Shown here: piece after piece, positions 11,570 to 20,989 of the stretch
How positions within the stretch are numbered: the stretch's first letter is position 1
How the letters are laid out: every line of letters starts with the position of its first letter
Origin: Paragorgia papillata
Lineage: Eukaryota; Cnidaria; Anthozoa; Scleralcyonacea; Coralliidae
NCBI GenBank assembly: GCA_035771165.1
Contig: JAWNZC010000322.1
Location: 62,001 to 126,000, forward strand
Reading direction: 5' to 3'
DNA: 64,000 bases
The notes under the pieces: generated by a model
What the model saw: the letters and a program-made list of their open reading frames with translations, nothing else
Databases searched by the model: none
Told to the model about the DNA's origin: nothing
Made by a program: the position numbers and the translations under genes

Positions 11570-12927
11570 AATTTTTCGTGACTTCGTCAGCAAAAAAAGA
11601 CAAGAGACTCTGAGCGCTTTGTACAACAGTCTGGCATGGAAAAACAAACAAAACTTCAAAGTTATTTCTGAATGAATTAACATGAAAAACTTTGGATGTT
11701 TATTTCAAACTTTGACGTCTTTCTGCGAATGTTTTTGTGGCGGAAATTACGTGCAACAAGTGTGAGTTTTGTATTAAAGACAGACTCAGCCCACAATGTC
11801 TTGGTGAAAATGAAAAGCGAAAAATCATCACTCACTATTCTCGTTGGACATGACTCTGGAGATATAACAGAAAGTTTGTTTCAGCAGTATGTACAGTACT
11901 AATTTGAAAGCTTGTGAAGCTCGTTTCTTCCAAAATGCGACGAAACACTGGTATTGAAACAAGGCAAAATTGGACAACTCTACAAAAGTTATGGCGTCAG
12001 CAACAACAAAGTATTTTCCCTTTCCTTTTTCATAACTGGCTTTACGTTGCAATTCTAGCTCCACAAAGCTAAAGGTAAGTTTTAAAATCTAGTAAACTAG
12101 TCAAATGAATGATAGTACAAAAAGATTAAGTTAGAAATGAAATTTCTGGACGTAAATAATTCTGTTGTTTTCCAATATTGTTGGACATATTTTAAATATA
12201 TTGCACAAAACTATAGAAAATAAGATTTATTTGTTTTATGCTGCACAGTCAGATCTTATTTATAATTATATAACCACAAATCAATACACTTTAGGGGTGC
12301 ATGGGGTGAGGGTGGGGTATTATTAAATGTCAAAGAAACATGCCAATATTTTATTATATTTTCATATTTTTTAAATGCACACAGCAAAGCCCTAATCCAG
12401 AAAATATAATAACACTATCTGAAAGCCATAAATTACATAATTTTGTTACTATTATTAAACCAGAACATAGAATGATACACGTCAGAAATACTCAGAATAT
12501 CTTTAGATCTATTAATAAACCTATGTAAAAACAAGTTGGAGGCATTTTATATAGACCCTTAGTAATTTATAGCATATACATGCCTGCTATATATATAACA
12601 CATTTACTGATCCACTCACTTGACCTTAAAACAACTGTAACCCCCCCCGAAAAATATTCAAGATCAAACTTAATTAGACATAATCTGAAAACTTAGTACA
12701 GTGGTATTATTAGAGTGGTATTATTCACAGTTAATCTGAAGAGGAAAAGTTTACAAGATGTTTTACCTGTTTTTTCTTTTTTTTATAGCATGCAAATTTA
12801 TATGCAATAACTTCATCAACTGATATGGCAACAAATATTATAATACATGTACTGCAAGTGAGTTGTGGGCAAAAAAAACAAGGCCTGGATTAAATAAATG
12901 AAACAGTTGAAAATTTAATTTTAAAAT
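11570..12927. other. Interior of the 7.2-kb element, no gene recognised
   Basis: Short frames on both strands, for example 11696-11902 plus and 11828-12064 minus, overlap one another and resemble no protein. There is an acceptable splice donor near 12072 (aaaggtaagt), so an unrecognised transcript is possible. Confidence 0.35.
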
Positions 12928-13453
12928 TAATGCATCAGTCAATTCCAGCAATGCCCACCCCCCAGGGACAATGCCGGGCATTTGGTCTTTCAGTATTTAC
13001 CCGGGGCCAACCCCTGGGCATTGGGCTGGGCATAAATTGTCGCAACCAAAGACATACAATTGTGGTTGCTGCTACACATGCTTTGGGAATCAGTAGTGTA
13101 TGCAAATCAGTAGTGTATGCAAATCAGATGCATTCAAATTATTTTAATAATTGCACTACAATATGGAGAAAATTGAAGACAAGATGGGAGCTCTATAAAA
13201 CATGTACCTTGTGTCTGAATGATATGGATTTTCCTTATGTAATATCCTCACGAAATACATCACCTACTCAAAGCTTGAGTCAAACTGAAGATGTTTTGCA
13301 AAGAAATATCACCTTGGAAAGTGTGTTGATCTACCCTGGCATCCATTTTTTTGCCCCGGGTGGGGCATTGTAGGGTCTTTTTTGCCCACACCCAGGGCAT
13401 TGGCATTAAAAAAAGGGGGAGGAGGTGGTCATTGCTGGAATTGACTTATGCAT
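12928..13453. mobile_element. TIR MITE with gcattg-rich interior
   Basis: Ends atgcatcagtcaattccagc and, inverted, ggaattgacttatgcat. Next to the tips lie C-rich and G-rich segments (cccaccccccaggg facing gggggaggaggtgg). The open frame 12930-13373 runs from TIR into TIR and is treated as non-coding. Confidence 0.7.
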
Positions 13454-13496
13454 AACTGTTATTTTAAACATTGTTTGTTTTTTTCTCATTATGTAG

Positions 13497-14340
13497 CATC
13501 AGACGTGGCAAGGGGAATATGATTATAATGAGATCTAACAGGTGTGTATTAGCTCAACATTTTTAAGGTTTAGAAAGTAATATGTCGTTCTTTTCTTCTC
13601 TTTGTATAGCTTGCCCTAGCAACTGGCAAGGAGACAATACAACCACAATAAAACCTAGCAGGTGTGTATTAGGTTAGCATTTTTAAAGTTTAGAAAGTAA
13701 TGTCTTTCTTTTCTTCTCTATGTATAGCTTGCCCTGGTAAGGAGAGAATACAACCACAATAAAACCTAACAGGTGTGTATTAGGTTAGCATTTTTAAAGT
13801 TTAGAAAGTAATGTCTTTTTTTCCTTCTCTTTATATAGAGTATGGCCAGGCAAGGAGAAAATATATTGAGATCTAACAGGTGTACATTTGCTTAGCATTT
13901 TTGAGATTTAGAAACTAATAGTAATATGCCTTTCTTTTTTTTCTTTATTTTAGAGTGTACATGTATCCAGCTGGACAACAAAAATTATACATTAATAGGT
14001 TGTAAGGTAATTTAATAACTTTATATACTGTATTGATAGGTTACATTGTATCTAGTTTCTCAAAATATATATTTGTCTTCTCTAATTTATATAGTGTGAC
14101 AAGAAGGAATTTAATAAATATGGGCTGCAGAATGTAGATTGCAAGATTAACTCAGCAATGTTTATACTTGAGGTATTACCTTAGTTTATAGTTTTAATAT
14201 TGACAAAAAGTATTTGAAAACTAATGTAATGTTTTTCTTCTTTCCTAGTTTTGGCTACATAACGTATACTTTGCATCTTCTCAAGCCTGGATTTGTAAGT
14301 AAAGATTATATGCCTGATCATTTGTCTTTTCTTTTTGCAG
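13497..14340 (+). other. Tandem array of exon/intron-like units
   Basis: Seven short exon-like segments (13497-13541, 13610-13661, 13728-13772, 13839-13879, 13954-13998, 14095-14172, 14249-14294) are separated by 46-96 base intron-like segments. Each of these begins gt and ends with a pyrimidine tract plus tatag, ttag, ctag or gcag. The first four or five are tandem duplicates of a unit of about 113 bp: exon-like parts share ggcaaggaga and aacctaacag, and intron-like parts share gtgtgtattaggttagcatt. The exon-like pieces differ by 7 or 4 bases in length and carry stops in changing frames, so a protein is unlikely. A spliced non-coding RNA or an untranslated leader of the 7.2-kb element is possible. 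Confidence 0.5.
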
Positions 14341-14936
14341 TACTATAAATTAGAAAAACGAAGTGTACAAATTCGTCGAAATGAAGATTTATAATGGTGA
14401 AATGCTCTTTATTTTTGTAAATCTTAGTTGATAAGCATAAAAAATAATAAAAATAGTTACCTGATGTTTCTGTCGCGTAGTTTGTTTTTGTCGTAGTTCT
14501 GTGCACGTTTCTTTTTCCAGTTTTTTCTCAGTTTTTTCGGCAGTAAACCAGTTTCGGAGTATACCCGGGGAATTTTTGTACCGGCATTTTGTTTATCCAC
14601 GCGTGGAATAATTAATCCACGCGAGTTTCGAGTAAACGCGCGAGTAATTTATCGAGAACGGGTCGTGGATCATGCGCGGGTCACGTCGCGTTTCCATGGC
14701 TGTTACAGTCTGGGGCCGGTTGTATAAAACTCTTAATCACTTTTTAATCACCCGTTTTGTGATTAAAAAGTGATTAAAGTTAACAAGGTGATTAAACCCG
14801 TTGTATAAAAAAGTGATTAGCGATAATCATGATTAAAATGTCGTTAAAGTTAATCATGGTCCAAAGTATGATTAACTTTCTTAACTATGATTAAGAAAAA
14901 AGTTTAATATGGCAGCCATACTTAGGCACTTGCTTT

Positions 14937-15850
14937 ATGACGCTGAATTTCGACGAAGAAATCGCTTACCTCGAGTATTTAAATCGTTATGTTAATTTCG
15001 AAGAGTCAGACGAGTTTCTACGTAGATACCGGTTTGGAAAAGACTCCATACGTTTTATAGCAGCACTAATAGCAGAGAAAATCCAGCCAATATCCCACCG
15101 TAACCACTCCATTTCTGCAGATCGAGGAACAGCTCTTGGCTGCTTTTCCTTGTGTTATTAGTTTGGTAGATGGCAACACATGTTCGAGTCCAGGGTCCCG
15201 TGGCTGTTTACACTGCAAGCCTTGGCCTAACTTTGGCCTGCTTTTTGGCAGTGTAAACACGTCCTGGCTGGGCAGACCTTGGACAGAATATCTGGGCTTG
15301 CTTCTTTTGTTGGCCTATGCTTTGGCCTTGGCCAGGCTTATGCCAGTGGCCATGCATGCTTATGCCAGTGTAAACACGACACATTTACCCATTCCTATGT
15401 CCCACCCCCTGACACAAACCAAATACTCTACAGCATATAACCCCTTAACCATTTTTGGACACAAGTTAAAATAGAAATAATTAGAATTTGAGTGGAAATT
15501 TTGCCAGTGTTTTTGTATGATCCGGTTATGAACCCCAGGTTATGTGAACCCCCTATGAGGGCATAAATGGCCTAGCATGTAAAAGAAAAAATAATAAAGA
15601 AAAACAAGCATTTTATTTAAGAAATTATATATAATTTTAATGGAAAATTACGTAGGCTAACCAATGTAGTGGCAAAGTGGCGTGGTTCCATTCATGATTC
15701 TTTTATATTCCGAACATCAATGGTGGGGAGGACACTTGATGCAGGAGAGCACACCCTGAACACAATGGCGTGTTGCTGGGAGATAGTGGATATGCCTGTC
15801 ATCCTTACTTGATGACTCCCTATCTCAATCCAGCAACCAGGCAGGAAAGA
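14937..15850 (+). pseudogene. HARBI1-like Harbinger nuclease, fragmented
   Basis: The first part (14937-15175) encodes FLRRYRFGKDSIRF followed by ISHRNHSIS, the typical N-terminal region of Harbinger nucleases. A one-base shift then gives EEQLLAAFPCVISLVDG, which joins the EEQLLAAL motif directly to the FPxVIGxVDGTH motif, so an internal part has been deleted. After about 480 bp of inserted hairpin repeat the gene resumes at about 15658 with HDSFIFRTS and, after another shift, [20 protein letters not shown] (15772-15840), matching the conserved GDSGYPLxPYLxTP block. The third acidic residue region is missing. The DDE nuclease would cut and join the element ends; this copy cannot be functional. 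Confidence 0.82.
15200..15400. repeat. Hairpin repeat inserted in the Harbinger nuclease
   Basis: Contains gtttacactgcaagccttgg facing ccaaaaa-type sequence ending cagtgtaaac, and further tgccagtgtaaacac copies. It separates the two nuclease fragments. Confidence 0.5.
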
Positions 15851-15899
15851 ACTATATACATTACCAGCGCACAAATACATTATTACAAATACCAATAAA

Positions 15900-16834
15900 A
15901 GTTAAAGCATTGTGGGTAAAATATATGGTATTTTCATGACTGTACTATATAATATAAACTGTACAATGTACAGTGACACACAATGACAATTGACAATGAG
16001 TAGTAATGATAAAAATTGATAAAACCCAGATTCAGAATTATACAAATTTTTACAGTATAAAAATATTTGTCCTTGAATTGTTATTTATTGAACATGTACT
16101 CATTCCTATAATATACATCTAAAGCAGTAAATTTTAATGTGTATAACAATAATCAACACATGCAAGAATATGAATATTGTAAAAGCTCCATCAAGCCCCA
16201 CCCAGGTTTTTTTAATTTTTGACCTTGTAAAGTGGGAGCTTAATAGAGCTCTTACAGTAATCACACAAGTCAGATTGATATGAATAGTGGCAGCTAGATC
16301 AAAAAACCATTTTATTTTATATAATAGATATTTAGTTTGCAACAACTGGGAAAGTAAACCGACACTTGGCATGCATGTAGTTTTCTGGTAAGTCATTCCT
16401 GCTTAGGCCCTTGATAGTATATGGTCACCAAACCATTCCTTAGTTCATTTTGTGATGCTCCTTTTGCTATACAATTGACAGGGCTTGCTTTGCATCCTTA
16501 GTTCCTATGAGATAAATGAAAACCAAAGTTAAACAAAGTTAAAGAAGTCTAGTTCAAGCATGAAGTTACAAAAAATTATTAATGGTTTATTTTGTATATT
16601 AATGTTAATATTAGAGATTATGCAAGTACAGTATCTCATGACTTGTTCATCTTGCCGTTAGTTACCAAAACAGTTGCCCTGCTGTTTCTTTACAATGACA
16701 CAGAGCTTCTAAACAAGTTTACTAATAATAACATAAAATCAAAATGCTGTTTTTGTTTATTCAAATCAGTCACCTACCAGTTCACTGCTTGGAAAACTGA
16801 TCGAAAGCTATCCTTATGTAATATTTAAAACATG
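15900..16834. other. Harbinger interior, no gene recognised
   Basis: AT-rich. The frames at 16106-16396 (minus) and 16592-16828 (plus) resemble no known protein. Confidence 0.4.
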
Positions 16835-17110
16835 ACTGCAGTCTGAGTGTGTTATCAGATTTAAAACCACGAGGGTGCAGCCCGAGTGTTTTAGATCTGA
16901 TAAAACATGTGATGCGAGTGTTTTGAATGGCTTCAAAAATGATTCGTTATTGGATTGTTATGTTCATTAGTATTCTTTATATAAAATTGTATGTTCATTA
17001 GTATTCTTTATATAAAATTGTATGTTCATTAGTATTTTTTCTGACGTCAAGAAGTTTTATCAGGTATAAAACCACGGACATGGTACTGATTTCCTTTGTG
17101 TTTTCCTCAT
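16835..17110. repeat. Foldback repeat with a 31-bp direct duplication
   Basis: Inverted ttatcagat / atctgataa blocks flank a ccgagtgtttt segment. At 16957-17040 the unit tatgttcattagtattcttt plus ttatataaaattg is repeated about 2.5 times. The layout resembles the palindrome at 34195-34368. Confidence 0.5.
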
Positions 17111-18364
17111 GAATTATTAATGAGTTTTTGAACTATTTTTATTACCCTTGCCAGGTAGACATTACAATTACCAACATAGACATTAATTACATACTGCAGG
17201 CCCAACACACTTAAGACAAAAAAATAGAAGAGCAAAAAAGAATTCTGTCATTCTCATGGCAGCAGAAGGATGCTGTTATTGATGGCCATCCTCTAGGTTG
17301 AACCTTCTTGAGAAGACCCAAGCAAATACACAATTACCAGACATTCAGAGCAGCTGGTACAGCACTGAGTCATCCTGTACATACATGTACAATGCTATTA
17401 AAATGTTACTAATTCGTATGCAGTGATTAAAAAACAAGAGAGTGGTATGACAAGAAGGTGATTGTAATCTAAAGCCAAATGAAAGATTTGAGCAAATTAC
17501 AAGCTATGATGACTGCTTAACAAGAACGAGCATAATTTTAACCACAAAAGCACAAGAACCATATGTATTGATTAGAAAGTAAACAAAGATATTTATAACT
17601 CATTCACTCCGTTTTATATTGTTAAAATTGTTGAATTAAAATGATTTCTCTAAACCTACCTTGTTTGTAAACTGCTTGCTTGAATCTTTTTCCCGTCTGT
17701 TTCATCACTTCGATCGCGATTCATCTCATAATTTATATTGAAGTGGTGTCTGAAGCAGCATGTCACATCATCATGGCGGCATTGTCATGACCATTTTCCA
17801 GCCAAAATTTAATATCTAACTGTTCCAGTGCACACAATCAGAATCACTGCATATTTCAAAAATAATATCTCCTTTTACCATGTCATCCGAACTATTTTCC
17901 ATCCTTAAATCTCAAGAGAACGCCAGTCGCAAGGTTCCAAAACAAGGCCACGGTGTTCCAAAAACATCACATGACACCCGTTAATTTATGTTAATTTATG
18001 TTAATCACATTTTAATCGCTCGTTGGAAAGTTAAAAAGTGGTTAGTTAATCACCCGACTAATCACCCTTTATACAACGCAATTTTGCTGGGTGATTAACT
18101 AATCATGATTAAGAAGTTAATCACTGGTTAACTCTTAATCATGATTAAAGTTAATCACTTTTTTATACAACCGGCCCCTGATGGCATCAGCGCTGTATCA
18201 CGCCTGACATCAGTGCTGATACAGACTGTGGTCATCATAGCTGTAACAGGGGTCGCTACATTTTCCTGTTCAGACCTGATGGAATCATAATGTAACAGAC
18301 CTGATATCAGTGCTGTTGGATGCTGTAACAGAGCGTGCGTTTTTAGGTGTGATACTTGTCCACC

Positions 18365-18760
18365 AACTCTCTCATTGCAACTGACCGGGATCCTTTGCCA
18401 CTTGAACTCTTTTGATTTTGTTTTTTCTTCTCCTCTAGTAAGGTTGTTATCCCTGAAGGATGTTTTTAATATTCTGGATACAGCCCGATGGCAGTCAGGA
18501 ATGTTGTGGTGATCAGAACTCGAACAAGCATCAACAAGTGTCATCAGGACATTCTGTGTAGTCATAATACCTTTCTCATTTTTTTGTGAAGACTTTCTCA
18601 GCTGCTTCTAACAAGTGCTTTACTGCAGGAGAAATATAAACTAATGCTTGCTTCGTGTAATCACACAACTGAACAAGACTCTGGCTCTGCATGGGCATAG
18701 TCATGTTGTGGTGGGACAGGAGGAGGGATTGTTAAAGCTTAACACAAGTATCACAGTGAT
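18365..18760 (-). pseudogene. Broken exon(s) of the P-type element's gene
   Basis: A minus-strand frame (ATG-side limit 18565) encodes VLMTLVDACSSSDHHN, PDCHRAVSRILKTS and RGEEKTKSKEFKWQRIP. It reads straight into the right end of the 7.2-kb element at 18352. Upstream, another frame gives QSLVQLCDYTKQALVYIS before a stop near 18580. The segment lies between the THAP relic and the left end of the P-type element, so it is probably part of the same gene, but I do not recognise the domain. Confidence 0.4.
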
Positions 18761-18769
18761 GATTTAACT

Positions 18770-19469
18770 TGATAAACTGATGATTTTACATGCAAAATGA
18801 AAATAATTTATTAATAAAAACTTGCTTTATGTGACAATGGTATCTACTATTTGGTGTAGTTGCATTCTTGCTATTTGCATAAAATTGTTACATTGCATAC
18901 TGTAAGTACAGTATTAATGGATGGGAGAATTGTGACTGTACTTTGTTTCAACTCTGTGACAATTTACATTTTGAGATAATGCAAGAAAAACTTCAACAAT
19001 AAGGCCACATGAAAATTCAATATACTGATTATTACAAATTGATGGCAATGGGCACTTCATGTTTAATAGCATTGTATAGCCAGTAGCCCTACAGGAATAT
19101 CGCAGTTTCATTGCATTTTCAACAGTGAAATGACCGATTATATTGACCTAGGCTGCTATACATTAAAATTACAGTGCAAGTGATGAAAAGGATAATACTG
19201 TAAATTTCCAGTGATAAGCCACTTACAGCATATGCAGTTCTACATTAAGGGGGTTTCAGTTGGCTTATGTATTCTAAAGGATTCTATTACCTAGCATACA
19301 TAACGAACAAGGTAGCTTGTTACCTTTTACATATTTGAAGCCTATATCAAGAAGACTGATGGGCATGAAACAAAGGTCCAAGAGGACATATAACTGGGAA
19401 TTTGCAGTATTTTTTCAAGAAATTCATCATACCCCTTCCAGAGCCTGTTTTTTTTAGTCATCTTCACTT
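18770..19469. other. Non-coding part of the P-type element
   Basis: AT-rich, no exon supported. The minus-strand frame at 18914-19111 is probably chance. Confidence 0.35.
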
Positions 19470-20262
19470 ATATGTTGCCCTCATTAACTGGAATTGAGTC
19501 ATGCAGTTGAGAATCGACACTGTCACCCCCATCCTTATTCTGACTACACATACTTTGAAGATTGTCTGAAAAAAGTGAACTAGGTTTAGGTTTAGGTTAG
19601 GAGATAAAATATAAAATGATTTAGATTCGAGGTTCATATGAATGAATTTTTGGAACAGCAATGTTTACTTGCCAGCTGTTTCGCGATCGGCGCTGTTCTC
19701 TTAGCTGGATTCTTTCTTCGAACAACTGGCTTCCGATGAGAAAAGAGAGTAGGGATAGCATTGGGTTTTAATTTACTGGCCACTTTTGGTTCAAATTGAC
19801 TCGTTTCGAAGTGAGCCCTTTATATTAGAGTTTAGAGAATACGAAGTCACAAATTAACAAGGGAACAATGCGTTTATAAATTGATAGGATAAAATCAAAT
19901 ATATATTTTAATACTCATCTATTTTATAAAATCTATACTAACACTGGTTTTTATACTCGTTAATAAAGAGATTATGTGCACAAATCTATATATGAATATT
20001 TAATATTGTGCTAATGAACAAAATCAAAACAAAGAAATGTTTGTTGCCTCGAAAAGTCGAGAAGCCTTTGTGTGGGTCAAAATTCAGTTCCCTCTTGATT
20101 GCGCACGGCCATTTCTTCCTTCTTTCGACGTCCCTGTTTACCAGAAGGTATTCTGTACATCTTGTACCCATCTTCACTTCGATTACTACAACCAAATTAA
20201 CGCACTGCAAAACACCATCTCAAATCCTAATATATATCCAGTGTTTTCTAGGATCCATAATG
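19470..20262 (-). pseudogene. THAP zinc-finger gene relic of the P-type element
   Basis: THAP domains are about 90-residue C2CH DNA-binding fingers found at the N-terminus of P-element transposases. The N-terminal exon (about 20030-20235) encodes CVN, then FGCSNRSEDGYKMYRIPSG in a second frame, then RDVERRKKWPCAIKREL back in the first. Two offsetting indels are therefore present; the C-x4-C pair is visible. The next exon (19669-19817) encodes AHFETSQFEPKVASKLKPNA followed by IPTLF, the conserved C-terminal half (HF and the AVPTIF-type box), ending at a gtaaac donor. A further exon-like piece follows a tttttcag acceptor at about 19575 (SMCSQNKDGGDSVDSQ). The linker between the two halves is damaged, so the copy is non-functional. 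Transcription points inward from the right TIR. Confidence 0.72.
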
Positions 20263-20413
20263 GCGGAAATCGCCCATGTGACCGGAATTGCCCAATCAGC
20301 TTTTAGAAATCCGTAAACAATAGATGTCCCAACTCTTTCGTATGGAGGGCTCTGGTTCTACGTGGTTCTACATCACAGTGTTCTACATGTACACCACCCG
20401 GCTCCTACCCTGC

Positions 20414-20843
20414 TAGCCTGGTACCCTGGCCCAATCAAAGAATATGGGCCAGTAACCACTAAAGACGTCTGCTTTCCTATTGGTTGAAATTTCGCGCGTT
20501 TTTAGTGGCTATGAGTAAAATAGCCTGGTACCCTGGCCCAATTTCAAAAGAAATATGGGCCAGGTAACCACTAATCTCATTCTCGCGTCATCAGGGCTAA
20601 ATCCACTTATGGTCGACGATTGCAGTTTTACTCATAGCCACTAAAAACGCGCGAAATTTTAACCAATAGGAAAGCAGAAGTCTTTAGTGGTTACCTGGCC
20701 CATATTCTTTGATTGGGCCAGGGTACCAGGCTATGAGTAAAACTGCAATCGTCATAAGTGGATTTAGCCCTGATGACGCGAGAATGAGATTAGTGGTTAC
20801 CTGGTCCATATTTCTTTTGAAATTGGGCCAGGGTACCAGGCTA
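20414..20843. mobile_element. Self-nested MULE-like MITE, copy 2
   Basis: Same family as 10069-10495. Outer duplication ctaccctgc at 20405-20413 and 20844-20852. At 20521-20733 a complete second copy lies in opposite orientation, flanked by tgagtaaaa at 20512-20520 and 20734-20742. It interrupts a different internal position than in copy 1, so the two nestings are independent events. Confidence 0.88.
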
Positions 20844-20849
20844 CTACCC

Positions 20850-20987
20850 TGCGTGCCAGAGGTTTTTCGACGCTCGTGGGGGATAACGGGGACACACGAG
20901 GAAGCCAGGCGGTAAAGTGGGAGGGGCTGGCGTCCTCCCGTATCCCTATTGTCCCTACGAGCGTGGAAGAACCTCTGGCACCCAGGC
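20850..20987. repeat. Hairpin MITE, tgccagaggttttt family
   Basis: Left arm gcgtgccagaggtttttc and acgctcgt; right arm acgagcgtggaagaacctct ending ggcacc. Arms about 45 bp, loop GC-rich. It abuts the large palindrome on its right. Confidence 0.65.
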
Positions 20988-20989
20988 AC

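Larger units (their letters stand above)
14713..18177. mobile_element. PIF/Harbinger element, decayed, nested in the 7.2-kb element
   Basis: Terminal inverted repeats begin gggccggttgtataaaa and end ttttatacaaccggccc, with flanking ctg at 14710-14712 and 18178-18180 (3-bp duplication). Both arms continue with many gtgattaa/ttaatcac motifs. The interior has a broken HARBI1-type nuclease (14937-15850). Between 15860 and 18000 no second (MYB/SANT-like) gene could be recognised. Confidence 0.75.
11178..18352. mobile_element. 7.2-kb TIR element with ctgttacag-rich ends
   Basis: Left tip cacacctaaaaacgc (about 11178) faces right tip gcgtttttaggtgtg (to about 18352). Inside both tips are long arrays of degenerate short motifs (ctgttacag, ctgtaacag, ctgatac), about 330 bp on the left and 175 bp on the right. 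These look like multiplied subterminal binding sites. The right end interrupts an open frame of the surrounding P-type element. No target duplication was resolved. The interior carries a MITE (12928), the exon-like array (13497) and a nested Harbinger element (14713). Confidence 0.62.
10062..20354 (-). mobile_element. P-type (THAP) DNA transposon, invaded by several elements
   Basis: The outer ends are inverted repeats: cagagccctccatacgaaag and 8 further bases (left, resumed at 10498-10526 after an insertion; right, 20326-20354). They are flanked by a perfect 8-bp direct repeat gttctacg at 10054-10061 and 20355-20362. Subterminal inverted segments (gatccgccattttggatcc near 10548; ggatccataatggcggaa near 20252) extend the symmetry. 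The right end carries a minus-strand THAP zinc-finger relic reading inward. A THAP domain, 8-bp duplication and ends beginning CA fit the P superfamily; hAT would share the 8 bp but not THAP. The catalytic core was not recognised. Later insertions are the MITE at 10069, the 7.2-kb element at 11178 and the Harbinger inside it. Confidence 0.62.

Noticed and set aside
12930..13373. 147-residue open frame on the plus strand
   Set aside because: It runs from one terminal inverted repeat of a MITE into the other and has low-complexity, repeat-derived codons; no known domain.
13497..14340. CRISPR-like array suggested by regular short repeats
   Set aside because: Eukaryotic context, units contain splice-like ends and no unique spacers, no cas genes.
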